A DNA stretch of 64,000 bases from Leuconostoc carnosum (GTDB lineage Bacteria > Bacillota > Bacilli > Lactobacillales > Lactobacillaceae), in the NCBI RefSeq assembly GCF_014207505.1, contig NZ_JACHGL010000006.1, positions 83,750 to 147,749 of the forward strand. Direction: 5' to 3'. The notes under the pieces are model-generated. The model did no database searches. It saw only the letters and a list, made by a program, of their open reading frames with translations, and had not been told where the DNA came from. Positions 16,691 through 25,656 of this stretch are shown here, piece by piece. A program made the position numbers and the translations under genes. Position 1 is the stretch's first letter. Each line of letters starts with the position of its first letter.

Positions 16691-17812
16691 ATGCCACTAT
16701 TTCCAAATTATCATCGTGCACCAGTAACTTTTATCCAAGCCAATAATGCAACTTGGGTGGACGATAAAAACCAATCGTATAGCGATTTATCCAGCGGTAT
16801 CGGTGTTTACAATGTCGGTGCATGTCACCCACAAGTTGAATCAGCTCTTGTCGAACAAGCTCACCATCTTTGGCACGTACCTAATTTATATCAAAATCCG
16901 TTGCAAGAAACAGTCGCACAAAAACTTGGTGGTGATATATACACCGCCTATTTTGCTAATTCAGGTGCTGAGGCTAACGAGGCAGCAATTAAATTAGCTC
17001 GTCTCGCAACTGGTAAATCAACGATTATTTCTTTTACCAACTCTTTCCATGGACGGACATATGCTGCTATGGCTGCTACTGGTCAAGATAGTATCCATGC
17101 TGGTATGCCTATGCTTACTGGGTTTGAATATGCCAAATTCAACGATATTAATAGTGTCAAATCACTACTTAATGATGACGTCGCAGCGATTATGCTTGAA
17201 CTTGTTCAAGGTGAAGGCGGCGTCATTCCAGCTGAACAAGCATTCATTGATGAATTAATTGCCCTCGCCCACCAACAACATATTTTAGTGATTATCGATG
17301 AAGTACAAACAGGCATGGGCCGTACTGGAAAAAAATTTGCTTTTGAGCATTTTGGATTTGAACCAGATATTTTTACAAGTGCTAAAGGACTAGCCAATGG
17401 TATCCCTGTGGGTGCTATGTTAGCCAAAAATGAACTAGCCCCAGCATTAGCCTATGGCACACATGGCTCAACATTTGGTGGTAATCCGCTAGCTATGGCA
17501 GCAGCCAGTGCTACGCTAACCGTCTTAGATGGTGTACTTAATGATATTGATGATAAAATTAAACATTTTTGGCTAAAGTTAGATGAATTTCGGCAACTTC
17601 CGACAGTAAAAGAAGTCCGTGGCCTAGGAATGATGGCCGGCATTACATTAAATATCCCTGTGAATGATGTTGTATCTGAACTACTAAAAGCACATATTAT
17701 TGTACTGTCAGCAGGAAATAACACTTTACGTCTGTTACCTCCATTAACCATCAGTACAGAACAATTAACAGATTCACTAGAGAAAATAAAATATTATCTT
17801 CTTAAAAAATAA
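16691..17812 (+). CDS. argD: Acetylornithine aminotransferase
   Basis: A 373-residue class III PLP aminotransferase. Lys232 in TSAKGLANGIP is the PLP-lysine; the IIDEVQTGMGRTG segment (201-213) binds the cofactor ring; NSGAEANEAAIKLAR is at 90-104. It converts N-acetylglutamate semialdehyde to N-acetylornithine. Ends the argCJBD cluster; argF, argG, argH and carAB are not nearby. No terminator is seen between its stop and the tRNA-Asn promoter, so readthrough into the tRNA is possible. Confidence 0.94.
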   Translation: MPLFPNYHRAPVTFIQANNATWVDDKNQSYSDLSSGIGVYNVGACHPQVESALVEQAHHLWHVPNLYQNPLQETVAQKLGGDIYTAYFANSGAEANEAAIKLARLATGKSTIISFTNSFHGRTYAAMAATGQDSIHAGMPMLTGFEYAKFNDINSVKSLLNDDVAAIMLELVQGEGGVIPAEQAFIDELIALAHQQHILVIIDEVQTGMGRTGKKFAFEHFGFEPDIFTSAKGLANGIPVGAMLAKNELAPALAYGTHGSTFGGNPLAMAAASATLTVLDGVLNDIDDKIKHFWLKLDEFRQLPTVKEVRGLGMMAGITLNIPVNDVVSELLKAHIIVLSAGNNTLRLLPPLTISTEQLTDSLEKIKYYLLKK

Positions 17813-17815
17813 GTA

Positions 17816-17844
17816 TTGACATTTTTTTCCAATCTTGGTATACT
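17816..17844 (+). promoter_or_regulatory. Consensus promoter of tRNA-Asn
   Basis: TTGACA (17816-17821), 17-base spacer, TATACT (17839-17844), ending 23 bases before the tRNA. Confidence 0.85.
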
Positions 17845-17867
17845 GTAATAGTTGATTAGTTAACTAT

Positions 17868-17939
17868 TGCTCCATAGTTCAGTGGTAGAATAACGCACTG
17901 TTAATGCGCAGGTCCTTGGTTCGAATCCAAGTGGAGCAG
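17868..17939 (+). tRNA. tRNA-Asn (GTT)
   Basis: A 72-base cloverleaf: 7-bp acceptor TGCTCCA/TGGAGCA, D arm GTTC...GAAT, anticodon loop CTGTTAA (GTT), T arm CTTGG-TTCGAAT-CCAAG, and discriminator G as expected for Asn. The first anticodon-stem pair is A-C. CCA is not encoded. Confidence 0.93.
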
Positions 17940-17943
17940 TACA

Positions 17944-17978
17944 AAACATCGAAAACTTAAATGTTTTCGATGTTTTTA
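17944..17978 (+). terminator. Terminator of tRNA-Asn
   Basis: A perfect 13-bp stem AAACATCGAAAAC / GTTTTCGATGTTT with a 6-base loop and T-rich tail, five bases after the tRNA. Confidence 0.93.
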
Positions 17979-18066
17979 TTTTATAATTTATCTCATACAA
18001 ATACATAGAATTGGTTGACTAGATATTAATCAAGGTGTTACGCTATTACAAACGGAGGTACATTAC

Positions 18067-18354
18067 ATGTTCGGTATACTTTTCTTTGCATTATTTGCAG
18101 TTTTATGGGTCATTTATCTTGTGTCACTTTTATTTGCAAGTACATTTGGCATTATTCCAAGGCTCATATTGGCCATCATACTCATTCTAATTTTCAGTTT
18201 TATTATCAAAAACTTTTGGGCAATCGCTGGTGTCATCATCCTCATCTCACTTGCATTCTGGATCCGTTCAAAATTTATTCAACCACGTCAAAGCAAAGTT
18301 GATGACAGTATATTTGATGGCGATTTCGAAGAAATAAATAAAGACAAAAAATAA
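18067..18354 (+). CDS. Small membrane protein of unknown function
   Basis: A 95-residue protein with three hydrophobic segments (about 3-24, 26-44, 47-65) and an acidic/basic tail (DDSIFDGDFEEINKDKK). It is not recognised beyond a general resemblance to small Lia/DUF5668-type membrane proteins. ATG 18067 follows GGAGG at 8 bases. The next gene starts 40 bases later on the same strand. Confidence 0.6.
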   Translation: MFGILFFALFAVLWVIYLVSLLFASTFGIIPRLILAIILILIFSFIIKNFWAIAGVIILISLAFWIRSKFIQPRQSKVDDSIFDGDFEEINKDKK

Positions 18355-18394
18355 TGTTGGCCTATCGCAAGCCTACGTGAGGAGAATAATAACC

Positions 18395-18769
18395 ATGCGT
18401 TTATGGCATGAAAATCTAATCAAACAGTTGCCTAGACAACAGCTATTAGGACAACATCGTGAATGCTGTGCGCTACGTGGTAAAGGTTGGGGCAAACCGC
18501 ATGCTACGGTGAATTATGTATTTGACCACTCACCCTTAAAATTGTATCAATACCACAAACTTGTGATAACAGAAATGCTATCACGCGACTATCAACCAGA
18601 TCCATTGTGGCTGGAGCCCCTGTATCGTGGTAAACATACCCTACCTTACACAACATTAGAATCGATTGTACCTACCCATCCGCTTTATCCTGAGCATAAC
18701 GAGACCTACCTTGCAGACTGCTTAGAGAATCTCAGGCAGAAAAATATTTTCATTGATCATGTGATATAA
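18395..18769 (+). CDS. TIGR02328/Pyr_excise-superfamily protein
   Basis: A 124-residue protein beginning MRLWHENLIKQLPRQQLLGQ, with HRECCALRGKGWGKPHATVNYVF and DPLWLEPLYRGK. This matches a widespread conserved family placed with T4 endonuclease V-like pyrimidine-dimer glycosylases (pfam03013 relatives); activity has not been shown for this branch to my knowledge. The conserved Arg/Glu/His at the N-terminus is compatible with a glycosylase-type site. ATG 18395 follows GAGGAG. Ends just before a strong terminator. Confidence 0.75.
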   Translation: MRLWHENLIKQLPRQQLLGQHRECCALRGKGWGKPHATVNYVFDHSPLKLYQYHKLVITEMLSRDYQPDPLWLEPLYRGKHTLPYTTLESIVPTHPLYPEHNETYLADCLENLRQKNIFIDHVI

Positions 18770-18770
18770 C

Positions 18771-18813
18771 AAAAAGCCTCCGCCCATCTTATTTAGATGA
18801 GCGGAGGCTTTTT
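18771..18813 (+). terminator. Terminator, likely bidirectional
   Basis: AAAAAGCCTCCGC ... GCGGAGGCTTTTT, 13 bp with an inner CATCT/AGATG stem. A- and T-runs lie on both sides. Confidence 0.93.
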
Positions 18814-18971
18814 AGATAATTATTTCGTTAAAATTATTTCCATGAATTTTCAGAAAGTTTCAATCATTTTCTTTCTTTGATATAATTATTTTTATACTAA
18901 ATAGAATCAATCAATTAACACTAACCATACGTGCATTGAACCACGTTAAAAGCATTATTGGGGATGACCAT

Positions 18972-19211
18972 ATGAATAAAACAAGTGCAATGCCAATTTG
19001 GCTTATGATTTTCGGATTAATATTATTACTTTTGACTATAATCGCACAGATTCTTACAGGCAATCATATTTTTTCAAAAATTGGGTTGTATATATTTGCT
19101 ATTTTTTGTTTAATTAATGCTATCTATGACTATAAAGTCACGCAGAAAATAACTGCTTCAGCTGCAAGTATTTGCGTAGCCGTTTGCTTTTTATTAGTGG
19201 CCTGGACATAA
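18972..19211 (+). CDS. Small three-helix membrane protein
   Basis: 79 residues, almost all hydrophobic: helices at about 8-28, 32-48 and 59-78, with a short NHIFSK loop. It may belong to the DUF3953 group of firmicute membrane proteins, but this is uncertain. ATG 18972 is preferred because GGGG lies 8 bases before it; an upstream in-frame ATG at 18936 lacks a site. It converges on the XRE regulator gene. Confidence 0.5.
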   Translation: MNKTSAMPIWLMIFGLILLLLTIIAQILTGNHIFSKIGLYIFAIFCLINAIYDYKVTQKITASAASICVAVCFLLVAWT

Positions 19212-19237
19212 GCAACGCTCAGGACATTCAACTGGTC

Positions 19238-20005
19238 TTATTCCACAACTAATTCTTGAATTGCCCTAGAATAATGGATTTTATGTTTCAATGTCTTGGT
19301 AGGTCCCATGTTTAAACTTAAATTTTCCTTATTTTTTGAATATACTAATCTGTTAACGGCAGATACATTACTTTTCATCACCTGACTAACTGAACTGCCT
19401 GGCACAATTCTAGCTACTTTGACATAACTACCTTTATGATAAGCCATCACGTATGGATCTTTAACACCTGGATTCATGCCAGTGGTTAGTGTCAATTTAT
19501 GCCAATCTGTACCCATTTCATTATCAGAAAACCACCTTGTCCAATACCCATGATTTTTTTGATTATTTGGATTAATTTCTTTGTCGTCAGGCATTTTAGT
19601 GTACGCCACTTGATACTGCAAAAATGGATTCAACCGGTCAATTGTATTAATTCCTTTTTGATAGCCAATTGTTAAAGTGACAACCCAAGCAATCAACAAT
19701 AATAACATCGAGCCAAATATAATAGCTACCTTTTTATATCTTTGTTTCAACGACACATCTTTGTCAATTGATTCCGCAACACTTATCCGTTTATCTTTCA
19801 TATCTACTTCTTCTCCAAACATTATTTTTTCGAAAGATATGTCAAACAAGAGACTTAAACTACGTAAAACATCTAAACTAGGATAATTTTTCCCAGTTTC
19901 CCACGTTGAAACGGTTTGACGACTAACATGAACCCGATCAGCCAATTCTTGTTGCGTCATCCCCTGTCCCATACGCAGTTTTTTTATATCTTGTTCAAAG
20001 CTCAT
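19238..20005 (-). CDS. XRE-family regulator with membrane and extracellular C-terminal region
   Basis: 255 residues from ATG 20005, which follows GAGGTG. N-terminal Cro/C1 HTH: KKLRMGQGMTQQELADRVHV then SRQTVSTWETGKNYPSLDVL. A single transmembrane helix lies around residues 92-114 (KVAIIFGSMLLLLIAWVVTL), followed by a basic, Trp-containing domain with no recognised family. It could act as a membrane-tethered repressor. The frame stays open 32 codons upstream (to a GTG at 20101), encoding one more hydrophobic stretch; this may be spurious or a relic. It lies beside a relic attachment site, so it may be cargo of a lost element. Confidence 0.75.
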   Translation of the reverse strand: MSFEQDIKKLRMGQGMTQQELADRVHVSRQTVSTWETGKNYPSLDVLRSLSLLFDISFEKIMFGEEVDMKDKRISVAESIDKDVSLKQRYKKVAIIFGSMLLLLIAWVVTLTIGYQKGINTIDRLNPFLQYQVAYTKMPDDKEINPNNQKNHGYWTRWFSDNEMGTDWHKLTLTTGMNPGVKDPYVMAYHKGSYVKVARIVPGSSVSQVMKSNVSAVNRLVYSKNKENLSLNMGPTKTLKHKIHYSRAIQELVVE

Positions 20006-20140
20006 ATCTTTCACCTCTAATTTAACTTTATTATCAAGAACAATACTAGCAATTAAAGCTATCATTTGTAAAGCAAGCGAGACTAGCACCAAAGACACCA
20101 CCTCTTCAACCGCATTTCAATTGATATCAAAAACCAACTA

Positions 20141-20380
20141 ATAGGCACTGCAACGTCATTGTATGTATGATATATGCTTGTTGATGTGGTGGAGATTTCC
20201 TTTTTCTGCAAAGAAAAAACGGCTTAAACGCCGTTATATTGCTTACTCGCTTGATTTAATTTAGTACCTAAAAAGTACCTTTTTGTGTGAAATGCTATGA
20301 AATACAGTGCAACGTTTTTCATAAGAAAAAGCGCTACATTAAGGTTTTTGCAACCTTATGCAACGCCATGAAATGCTGAA
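20141..20380. mobile_element. Relic attachment-site region abutting tRNA-Ser
   Basis: Directly 3' of the tRNA-Ser gene are four copies of TGCAAC (20149, 20308, 20349, 20359; three read TGCAACG), two copies of TGAAATGCT (20288-20296, 20369-20377) and a tandem AGTACCT pair near 20263-20280. Spaced short repeats next to a tRNA 3' end are typical of integrase arm-type sites at an att junction. No integrase gene remains in the window. A hairpin terminator (20213-20235, minus strand) lies inside. Confidence 0.4.
20213..20235 (-). terminator. Terminator-like hairpin downstream of tRNA-Ser
   Basis: Minus strand: AACGGC, loop GTTTAA, GCCGTT, then TTTTCTTT. It lies 146 bases after the tRNA-Ser 3' end and is the first terminator in that direction. 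Confidence 0.7.
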
Positions 20381-20468
20381 TGGAGAAGAAGGGATTCGAA
20401 CCCTCGCACGCTTTAACACGTCTACACCCTTAGCAAGGGCGCCTCTTCAGCCGCTTGAGTACTTCTCC
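20381..20468 (-). tRNA. tRNA-Ser (GCT)
   Basis: Class II tRNA, about 88 bases. Acceptor GGAGAAG/CTTCTCC, anticodon loop TTGCTAA (GCT) on a CCC...GGG stem, long variable arm, T loop TTCGAAT. The base after the acceptor stem is A where serine tRNAs usually carry G; this may reflect a crossover at this 3' end. The 3' boundary is uncertain by one base. Confidence 0.9.
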
Positions 20469-20518
20469 ATAACAGATACTACTATACCAGATAAACAAGC
20501 TAGTAGCAAGTGTTTTCT

Positions 20519-22336
20519 CTATTCTCGTACTTGTAAGTCATCTGCAAGCACATGAGCAAAGTCGTTATGATAGATTTCAAACTTCTTTTCACCAACACCA
20601 GAAAGTGCCAAAAATTCTTCATCTGTTTTTGGCCTGAGAATTGCCATATTCATCAAAGTCTTATCCGAAAAAATAAGAAACGGTGGAATACCTGCCTCTC
20701 GAGCCAATTCCAGCCTTTTTGCCTTCAACCGAGCAAATAATTGATTATCATCATCAGATAATTTCAACCCTTTGGCAGCAGACGTAACTACTTTTTGCTG
20801 TGCCACCACAGAACGATTCAGTCGTTTTTCCACAACCAATTGTCCTTTAAGCACACGAGCACCGATTTCTGTCACCTTAAGCACTGGGAACTCGCCACCC
20901 GCTGTTTTCAAGTAACCATCAGCCGTTAGAAAATCAATAAAAGCCGTTAAATCTTTCAATGTATGTGCTTTCATCAAGCCATATGTGGGTAATTGGGTCA
21001 AATAATCATACTTTTTCACAGTGGCATCATGTGAACCCTTTAATATTTTGGCAACCATTGTTTTACCAAAGCTCTGATTCATACGCATCACATTGGCCAG
21101 GACCTTTTGGGTATCTGTCGTCACATCAACCATCTCGCGAGAATCTAAGCAGTTCGAACACATCTTGCAATCTTGGTCAACGATTTCACCAAAATATCCT
21201 AATAAATAGCGTGGTAAACAAGTTTGCGTATTAGCAAATGCGTTCATTTCTCGGATTTTATTATATTCATTTTGCTTATATTCTTCTGAACCACCAGATT
21301 TTTGTACAAAAAATTCTTGTAAATGCATATCTTGTGGTGCATATAATAGTACAGCTTCAGCAGGCAAGCCATCACGTCCAGCGCGCCCAATTTCTTGATA
21401 ATAGGCTTCGATATTTCCTGGTACAGAGTAATGGATAACAAAGCGCACATTGGGCTTATTAATGCCCATACCAAAAGCATTGGTTGCGACGATTACCTGC
21501 ACATCATCATATAAGAATGCTTCCTGCATGGCTTGCCGTTCATGTTCAGGTAACCCTGCATGATAACGACCAACTTTAACCCCTTTTTTATGTAAAAATT
21601 CATATAATTCATCAACTTGTTTACGTGTAGCCGCATAAATAATACCACTTTGCTCACTATTTTCACGTAAATAATCTTGCACGTAACGTCGTTTGTCAAC
21701 ATAATGCATGATTTTAAGCGCAAGATTATCACGAGCAAAACCTGTCAGCACAGTATCTTCGTCAGAGACATCAAGTAACTGCTGCAAGCTCTCACGAACA
21801 CGTTCAGTAGCTGTTGCAGTTAATCCTAAAACAGCTGGAGAACCAGGAATTTCATGTAATAATGGTAAAATATTTAAATAACTAGGTCGAAAATCATGCC
21901 CCCATTGTGACATGACGTGCGCTTCATCAATCGCAACTAAATCAATTGGCAACTGTTGAATAAAACCAAAAAAACTTGGAATTTCCAAGCGCTCTGGTGA
22001 TACATACAACATTTTATAGAGACCCGCACGAATATCTGACATGCGCTGCGCCTGCTCTTGTCCTGTTAATGTAGAATTGAGAAAAGTTGCATCAATCCCC
22101 ATCGTATTAAGACCATCAACCTGGTCTTTCATCAAAGAAATTAATGGTGAAATAACTAAAGTCAACCCCTCAAACATCAGTGCTGGTAATTGATACGTGA
22201 TCGATTTACCACCACCAGTTGGCATAATTGCCAATGTATGTTTATGGGCTAACACTTTTTCAATAATATCTAATTGTCCTGCACGAAAATCATCGTACCC
22301 AAATACTTCTTTTAAAATCTCACGCGGTGTTTGCAT
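20519..22336 (-). CDS. recQ: ATP-dependent DNA helicase RecQ
   Basis: 605 residues, full length. Helicase motifs: I MPTGGGKSITYQ (about 38-49), II AIDEAHVMSQWGHDFRP, IV-VI ending EIGRAGRDG. The RecQ zinc knuckle is a Cys cluster including CKMCSNC near 383, then a winged-helix domain, and a C-terminal HRDC domain (about 525-600). It unwinds recombination intermediates 3'-5'. The start ATG 22336 has no Shine-Dalgarno and a TATAAT box ends only 6 bases upstream, so the mRNA may be leaderless. Confidence 0.96.
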   Translation of the reverse strand: MQTPREILKEVFGYDDFRAGQLDIIEKVLAHKHTLAIMPTGGGKSITYQLPALMFEGLTLVISPLISLMKDQVDGLNTMGIDATFLNSTLTGQEQAQRMSDIRAGLYKMLYVSPERLEIPSFFGFIQQLPIDLVAIDEAHVMSQWGHDFRPSYLNILPLLHEIPGSPAVLGLTATATERVRESLQQLLDVSDEDTVLTGFARDNLALKIMHYVDKRRYVQDYLRENSEQSGIIYAATRKQVDELYEFLHKKGVKVGRYHAGLPEHERQAMQEAFLYDDVQVIVATNAFGMGINKPNVRFVIHYSVPGNIEAYYQEIGRAGRDGLPAEAVLLYAPQDMHLQEFFVQKSGGSEEYKQNEYNKIREMNAFANTQTCLPRYLLGYFGEIVDQDCKMCSNCLDSREMVDVTTDTQKVLANVMRMNQSFGKTMVAKILKGSHDATVKKYDYLTQLPTYGLMKAHTLKDLTAFIDFLTADGYLKTAGGEFPVLKVTEIGARVLKGQLVVEKRLNRSVVAQQKVVTSAAKGLKLSDDDNQLFARLKAKRLELAREAGIPPFLIFSDKTLMNMAILRPKTDEEFLALSGVGEKKFEIYHNDFAHVLADDLQVRE

Positions 22337-22342
22337 ATTATT

Positions 22343-22348
22343 ATTATA
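22343..22348 (-). promoter_or_regulatory. recQ -10 box placed for a leaderless mRNA
   Basis: TATAAT on the minus strand, six bases from the recQ ATG (22336). A start point 6-8 bases after the -10 falls on the start codon. No clear -35 and no ribosome site are seen. Confidence 0.45.
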
Positions 22349-22431
22349 AGCTATTGTACCAAATCATGTTTGAACAAATAAGTAAATTTCCAGGAAACTA
22401 ACCCATGATATATTTTAAACGCATTAACCGT

Positions 22432-23088
22432 TCAAAATACAGTACTTGTATCATTAAACATTTCAACACTTAATGTGCCATCATTAGCCATATCAAAAAC
22501 TGCTACTGCACCATTTTGAGGTCGATTTGCTGTAGACAAATGACCATAATGCTGTGCTAAATTCCAAATTAATTGACCGTGGGAAACTAACAATACTGTT
22601 GCATCACTAGCATATGTTTTGTGTAATGTTACCAGCGAGTGATCTATCCTTTGCCAAAAATCTGAAGCACTTTCACCTAAATGTTTGGGATCTATCTGAT
22701 AAATTGTATCCATAATCGTTGTCATATCAACTTGTTTGGTAATCTCATCTGGTGAATCCGAATCAATACCTAATGCTTGACCAGTGGCTTTCCACACATC
22801 CGCATTTAGTCCGCCCTCAAAGCTACCAAAAAAATATTCTCGCCAGTCTGATGTAAACGTCAGTTTAGGTGAGTCACGGTTATTAGCTGATAAGATGTAT
22901 TCTGCTGTGTGAATTGCACGCGATGTATCGGATGATATTGCTGCATCAAATTTCACATTTTGCAAACGCCGTCCTGCTGCTTGCCCATCTTGTTTACCCT
23001 GATCTGTCAACGGTGTATCTGCCCAACCTTGCACTTTATCTAGCGTGTTAAAAATCGTCTGCCCATGCCGCACTGCATAAATTTTCAT
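22432..23088 (-). CDS. Histidine phosphatase family protein (phosphoglycerate mutase-like)
   Basis: 218 residues. The phosphohistidine motif RHG is at residues 7-9 in MKIYAVRHGQTIFN; the second conserved His is in VLLVSHGQLIW near 175, and Arg/Glu residues of the pocket are present (SSDTSRAIHTAEY). Members dephosphorylate small phosphometabolites or peptides; the substrate is not known. A GGAG site precedes ATG 23088. It is likely a monocistron. Confidence 0.85.
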   Translation of the reverse strand: MKIYAVRHGQTIFNTLDKVQGWADTPLTDQGKQDGQAAGRRLQNVKFDAAISSDTSRAIHTAEYILSANNRDSPKLTFTSDWREYFFGSFEGGLNADVWKATGQALGIDSDSPDEITKQVDMTTIMDTIYQIDPKHLGESASDFWQRIDHSLVTLHKTYASDATVLLVSHGQLIWNLAQHYGHLSTANRPQNGAVAVFDMANDGTLSVEMFNDTSTVF

Positions 23089-23255
23089 GAAAATTCTCCT
23101 TAATTATTTTTATATCATAATATTATTGATATTGTCATCGCCTATTACAAAAAATGTAAACTATGATAATGGCAAGATTAATTGATGTTATCAAGCGGTT
23201 TTGGCCGCACCATATCGCGTACATAATAACTCTCTCAAACTGACTACACAAGCCA

Positions 23256-24080
23256 TTATTCCGCTACATCACGTGCTATGTCTACCACTTGCTTATACCA
23301 TTTTAAAATATCTGTCCGATTTTCGTGAGCCGAACGAATCACATAAAAAGATCGATTAAACATACTATCCAAGGTTTGGTAAGGCATATTATCAGTTAAT
23401 GCTTGCACGCTAACAATTGATTTTCCAAAATTTTCTGATAACATTTTTACGATAATATCGTTGTTAGAAATTGTCAAAAAATGATTAGGCACCAAGTTAT
23501 TTTGTTTAAAATACTGCTGTGTGTAGTGATAAACGCCAGAACCTTTTTCACGCACTAACCACAAATCCGAACCTAAATTTCCCGCTAACACAAGTTGATC
23601 CTTAGCAATTTCTTCTCGTACAATAAAATCATGTGTAATCGGTTTTTCAATAATGCCAAAATTGAATCGATGGTTCAATACACCTGCCAAAATTTCTTCA
23701 GAATTGTGCATCTCGATTTGTATATCCATTGTATTAAATTGCGTGTGTTCAATTTTTGAAAATATTTTTGGTAGTAAAACTGTTGCTGAAGTTTGAGAAG
23801 CCGCAATTTTAATGTTCGTACGCTGTTCTTTTTCCAAACTATCTGTAATAGTCTGCCATTGGTCTAACAGCTGTGCTGCTTTTTGATACAGCATCCGTGC
23901 ATTATTTGTTGGCGTGAATTCAGTTCTACCATTACGATGAAATAATATGATATTTAATTCTTTTTCCAATTGTTGAATGTGCACACTAACCGTGGGTTGA
24001 GAAATAAATAATTGGTCGGCTGCTTTAGAAAACGATCGTGTTTCATAAACAGCAATAAAAGTTCTCAATAATTTAAACAT
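23256..24080 (-). CDS. LysR-family transcriptional regulator (CysL/YeiE-like)
   Basis: 274 residues. N-terminal LTTR HTH (TFIAVYETRSFSKAADQLFISQPTVSVHIQQLEKEL) and a periplasmic-binding-like effector domain from about 88. It is transcribed divergently from a YeiH-family carrier, the usual arrangement for CysL/YeiE-type regulators, so it probably controls that gene through the 140-base gap. The effector is unknown. Confidence 0.85.
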   Translation of the reverse strand: MFKLLRTFIAVYETRSFSKAADQLFISQPTVSVHIQQLEKELNIILFHRNGRTEFTPTNNARMLYQKAAQLLDQWQTITDSLEKEQRTNIKIAASQTSATVLLPKIFSKIEHTQFNTMDIQIEMHNSEEILAGVLNHRFNFGIIEKPITHDFIVREEIAKDQLVLAGNLGSDLWLVREKGSGVYHYTQQYFKQNNLVPNHFLTISNNDIIVKMLSENFGKSIVSVQALTDNMPYQTLDSMFNRSFYVIRSAHENRTDILKWYKQVVDIARDVAE

Positions 24081-24222
24081 AAGTTTTCCTATTAGTTTTA
24101 TTAATTAAACACATTATAAATATTTATTTTACAAATAGCAAACACAGGGGTAGCATTAACTATATTGAAAATTAAAATTGCATGCCGAAATACTCAGCTG
24201 CAGTCATACATGGAGAGAGATT

Positions 24223-25221
24223 ATGAGAATTAAATCAAATATGGTATCTGGTATCATCATTACCTTAATACTATCTGCAGTTGCAAAAATTTTAGCCATT
24301 TGGTTACCATTTTTAGGTGCTGAAGCGATTGCCATGCTGCTTGGTATTCTACTTGGAAATACCATCCTGAATCAAGCTGCATTTGCCCCTGGTATGAAAT
24401 GGGCTGAAAAATTCCCTATTGAAATTGGTATTGCTTTAATGGGATTAACAGTTACTTTAAGAACAATTGAAAATCTCAAACTGCATGGTTTGCTTTTCAT
24501 TATTCTCCAAATGACCTTAACTATTGTGATTGTCTTATGGATGGGTGGTCGTTTATTTAAAGTAACCAGTAAATCAGCCATGTTAATGGGCGCAGGAAAT
24601 GCGGTTTGTGGTTCAAGTGCGATTGCATCAGTTGCACCAGCCATAGGCGCAACTGATGATCAACGTCGTACAGCTGTGGCCACTGTGAGTTTGACCGGTG
24701 TTGTCCTCTTACTGATTTTACCAATCGTTGGCCCACATTTAGTTGGCCATAATAACTTACTCCTTGGTGCTTTAGTTGGTGGTGTTGTTCAATCTGTCGG
24801 CCAAGTTGTTGGAACAGCAGCCTTAATCAATCCTACAGTTGTCACCTATGCCACTTTATTCAAGATGTTACGCATCATCCTCTTAACAGTTGTCGTACTG
24901 ATCTTTTCAAAAATGGCACAAAAACAAGACCAAGCTGCTGCTAATATCAATGAAACACATCATGGCGTTAAAATCCCTTGGTTTATCATTGCCTTTGTTA
25001 TCCTATTACTCGTCAACAGTTTCATTATATTGCCACATGCAATGACTTTCAGTGCAAAAACGATATCTGGATTCTTCGGTGTTGTCAACCTAGCCGGTAT
25101 TGGTTTAAATTTGAAAATTGATACGATTAAGAAATCAGGTGGTAAGTTCTTAACTTACGGACTGGTAACTGGTTTAATCCAAGTCGTTATAGCCGTTATC
25201 TTAATTACTGTCTTGTTTTAG
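24223..25221 (+). CDS. YeiH/UPF0324 family putative sulfate/sulfur-compound exporter
   Basis: 332 residues from ATG 24223, placed behind GGAGAGAG. It has about ten transmembrane segments, with family features AEAIAMLLGILLGN, MGAGNAVCGSSAIASVAPAIGA and GFFGVVNLAGIGLNLKIDTIKKSGGKF. The PSE family is annotated as sulfate exporter from partial evidence and often pairs with a LysR regulator, as here. The substrate remains uncertain. Confidence 0.82.
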   Translation: MRIKSNMVSGIIITLILSAVAKILAIWLPFLGAEAIAMLLGILLGNTILNQAAFAPGMKWAEKFPIEIGIALMGLTVTLRTIENLKLHGLLFIILQMTLTIVIVLWMGGRLFKVTSKSAMLMGAGNAVCGSSAIASVAPAIGATDDQRRTAVATVSLTGVVLLLILPIVGPHLVGHNNLLLGALVGGVVQSVGQVVGTAALINPTVVTYATLFKMLRIILLTVVVLIFSKMAQKQDQAAANINETHHGVKIPWFIIAFVILLLVNSFIILPHAMTFSAKTISGFFGVVNLAGIGLNLKIDTIKKSGGKFLTYGLVTGLIQVVIAVILITVLF

Positions 25222-25229
25222 ACAAGTAT

Positions 25230-25279
25230 TTTACACTAAAAAAACTATCATATCTTAATGATAGTTTTTTTAGTGTAAA
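25230..25279. terminator. Long terminator after the YeiH-like gene
   Basis: TTTACACTAAAAAAACTATC pairs with GATAGTTTTTTTAGTGTAAA (about 20 bp, perfect), with a short loop. It is symmetric, so active in both directions. Confidence 0.9.
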
Positions 25280-25317
25280 TAAGCTTTCCTTCGTATCATC
25301 TATCAGAGGCATATCAA

Positions 25318-25656
25318 ATGAAATTATCAGTTATCATATCAGCGTTATTCATCACATGTTTAATTACTATACCTATACAAAAAGCCATCATTCCCTCTGT
25401 ATCAGCCACCAAAAATGAAGCTGGAAAAATAAAAATAACTAATCACAACACAAGTTATCTCACAATCAACATAACAACTGCCGATGAAGTTTGGATTAAA
25501 GATAGCAAAACAGAATCCTTACGAAAAAACTATCAAATCGCGCCCAATCAAAGCATCGTTATTTCTGCACACGGATCTGGTAGACCCTGCTGTGTTGACA
25601 TATCAAAACCCAACCATTTTCTCAAAAAATTCACCTTCAGATCGTTACCTATGTAA
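25318..25656 (+). CDS. Small secreted protein of unknown function
   Basis: 112 residues with a signal peptide (MKLSVIISALFITCLITIP...) and a likely cleavage near SVSA|TK (residues 31-34). The mature part is beta-rich and basic with a Cys-Cys pair (GSGRPCCVDISK). No family is recognised. ATG 25318 has only a weak AGAGG-like site. It is isolated between terminators. Confidence 0.5.
   Translation: MKLSVIISALFITCLITIPIQKAIIPSVSATKNEAGKIKITNHNTSYLTINITTADEVWIKDSKTESLRKNYQIAPNQSIVISAHGSGRPCCVDISKPNHFLKKFTFRSLPM

Noticed and set aside
20006..20101. 32-residue N-terminal extension of the XRE regulator
   Set aside because: ATG 20005 has a good ribosome site and begins right at the HTH domain; the extension would put a membrane helix before the DNA-binding domain.
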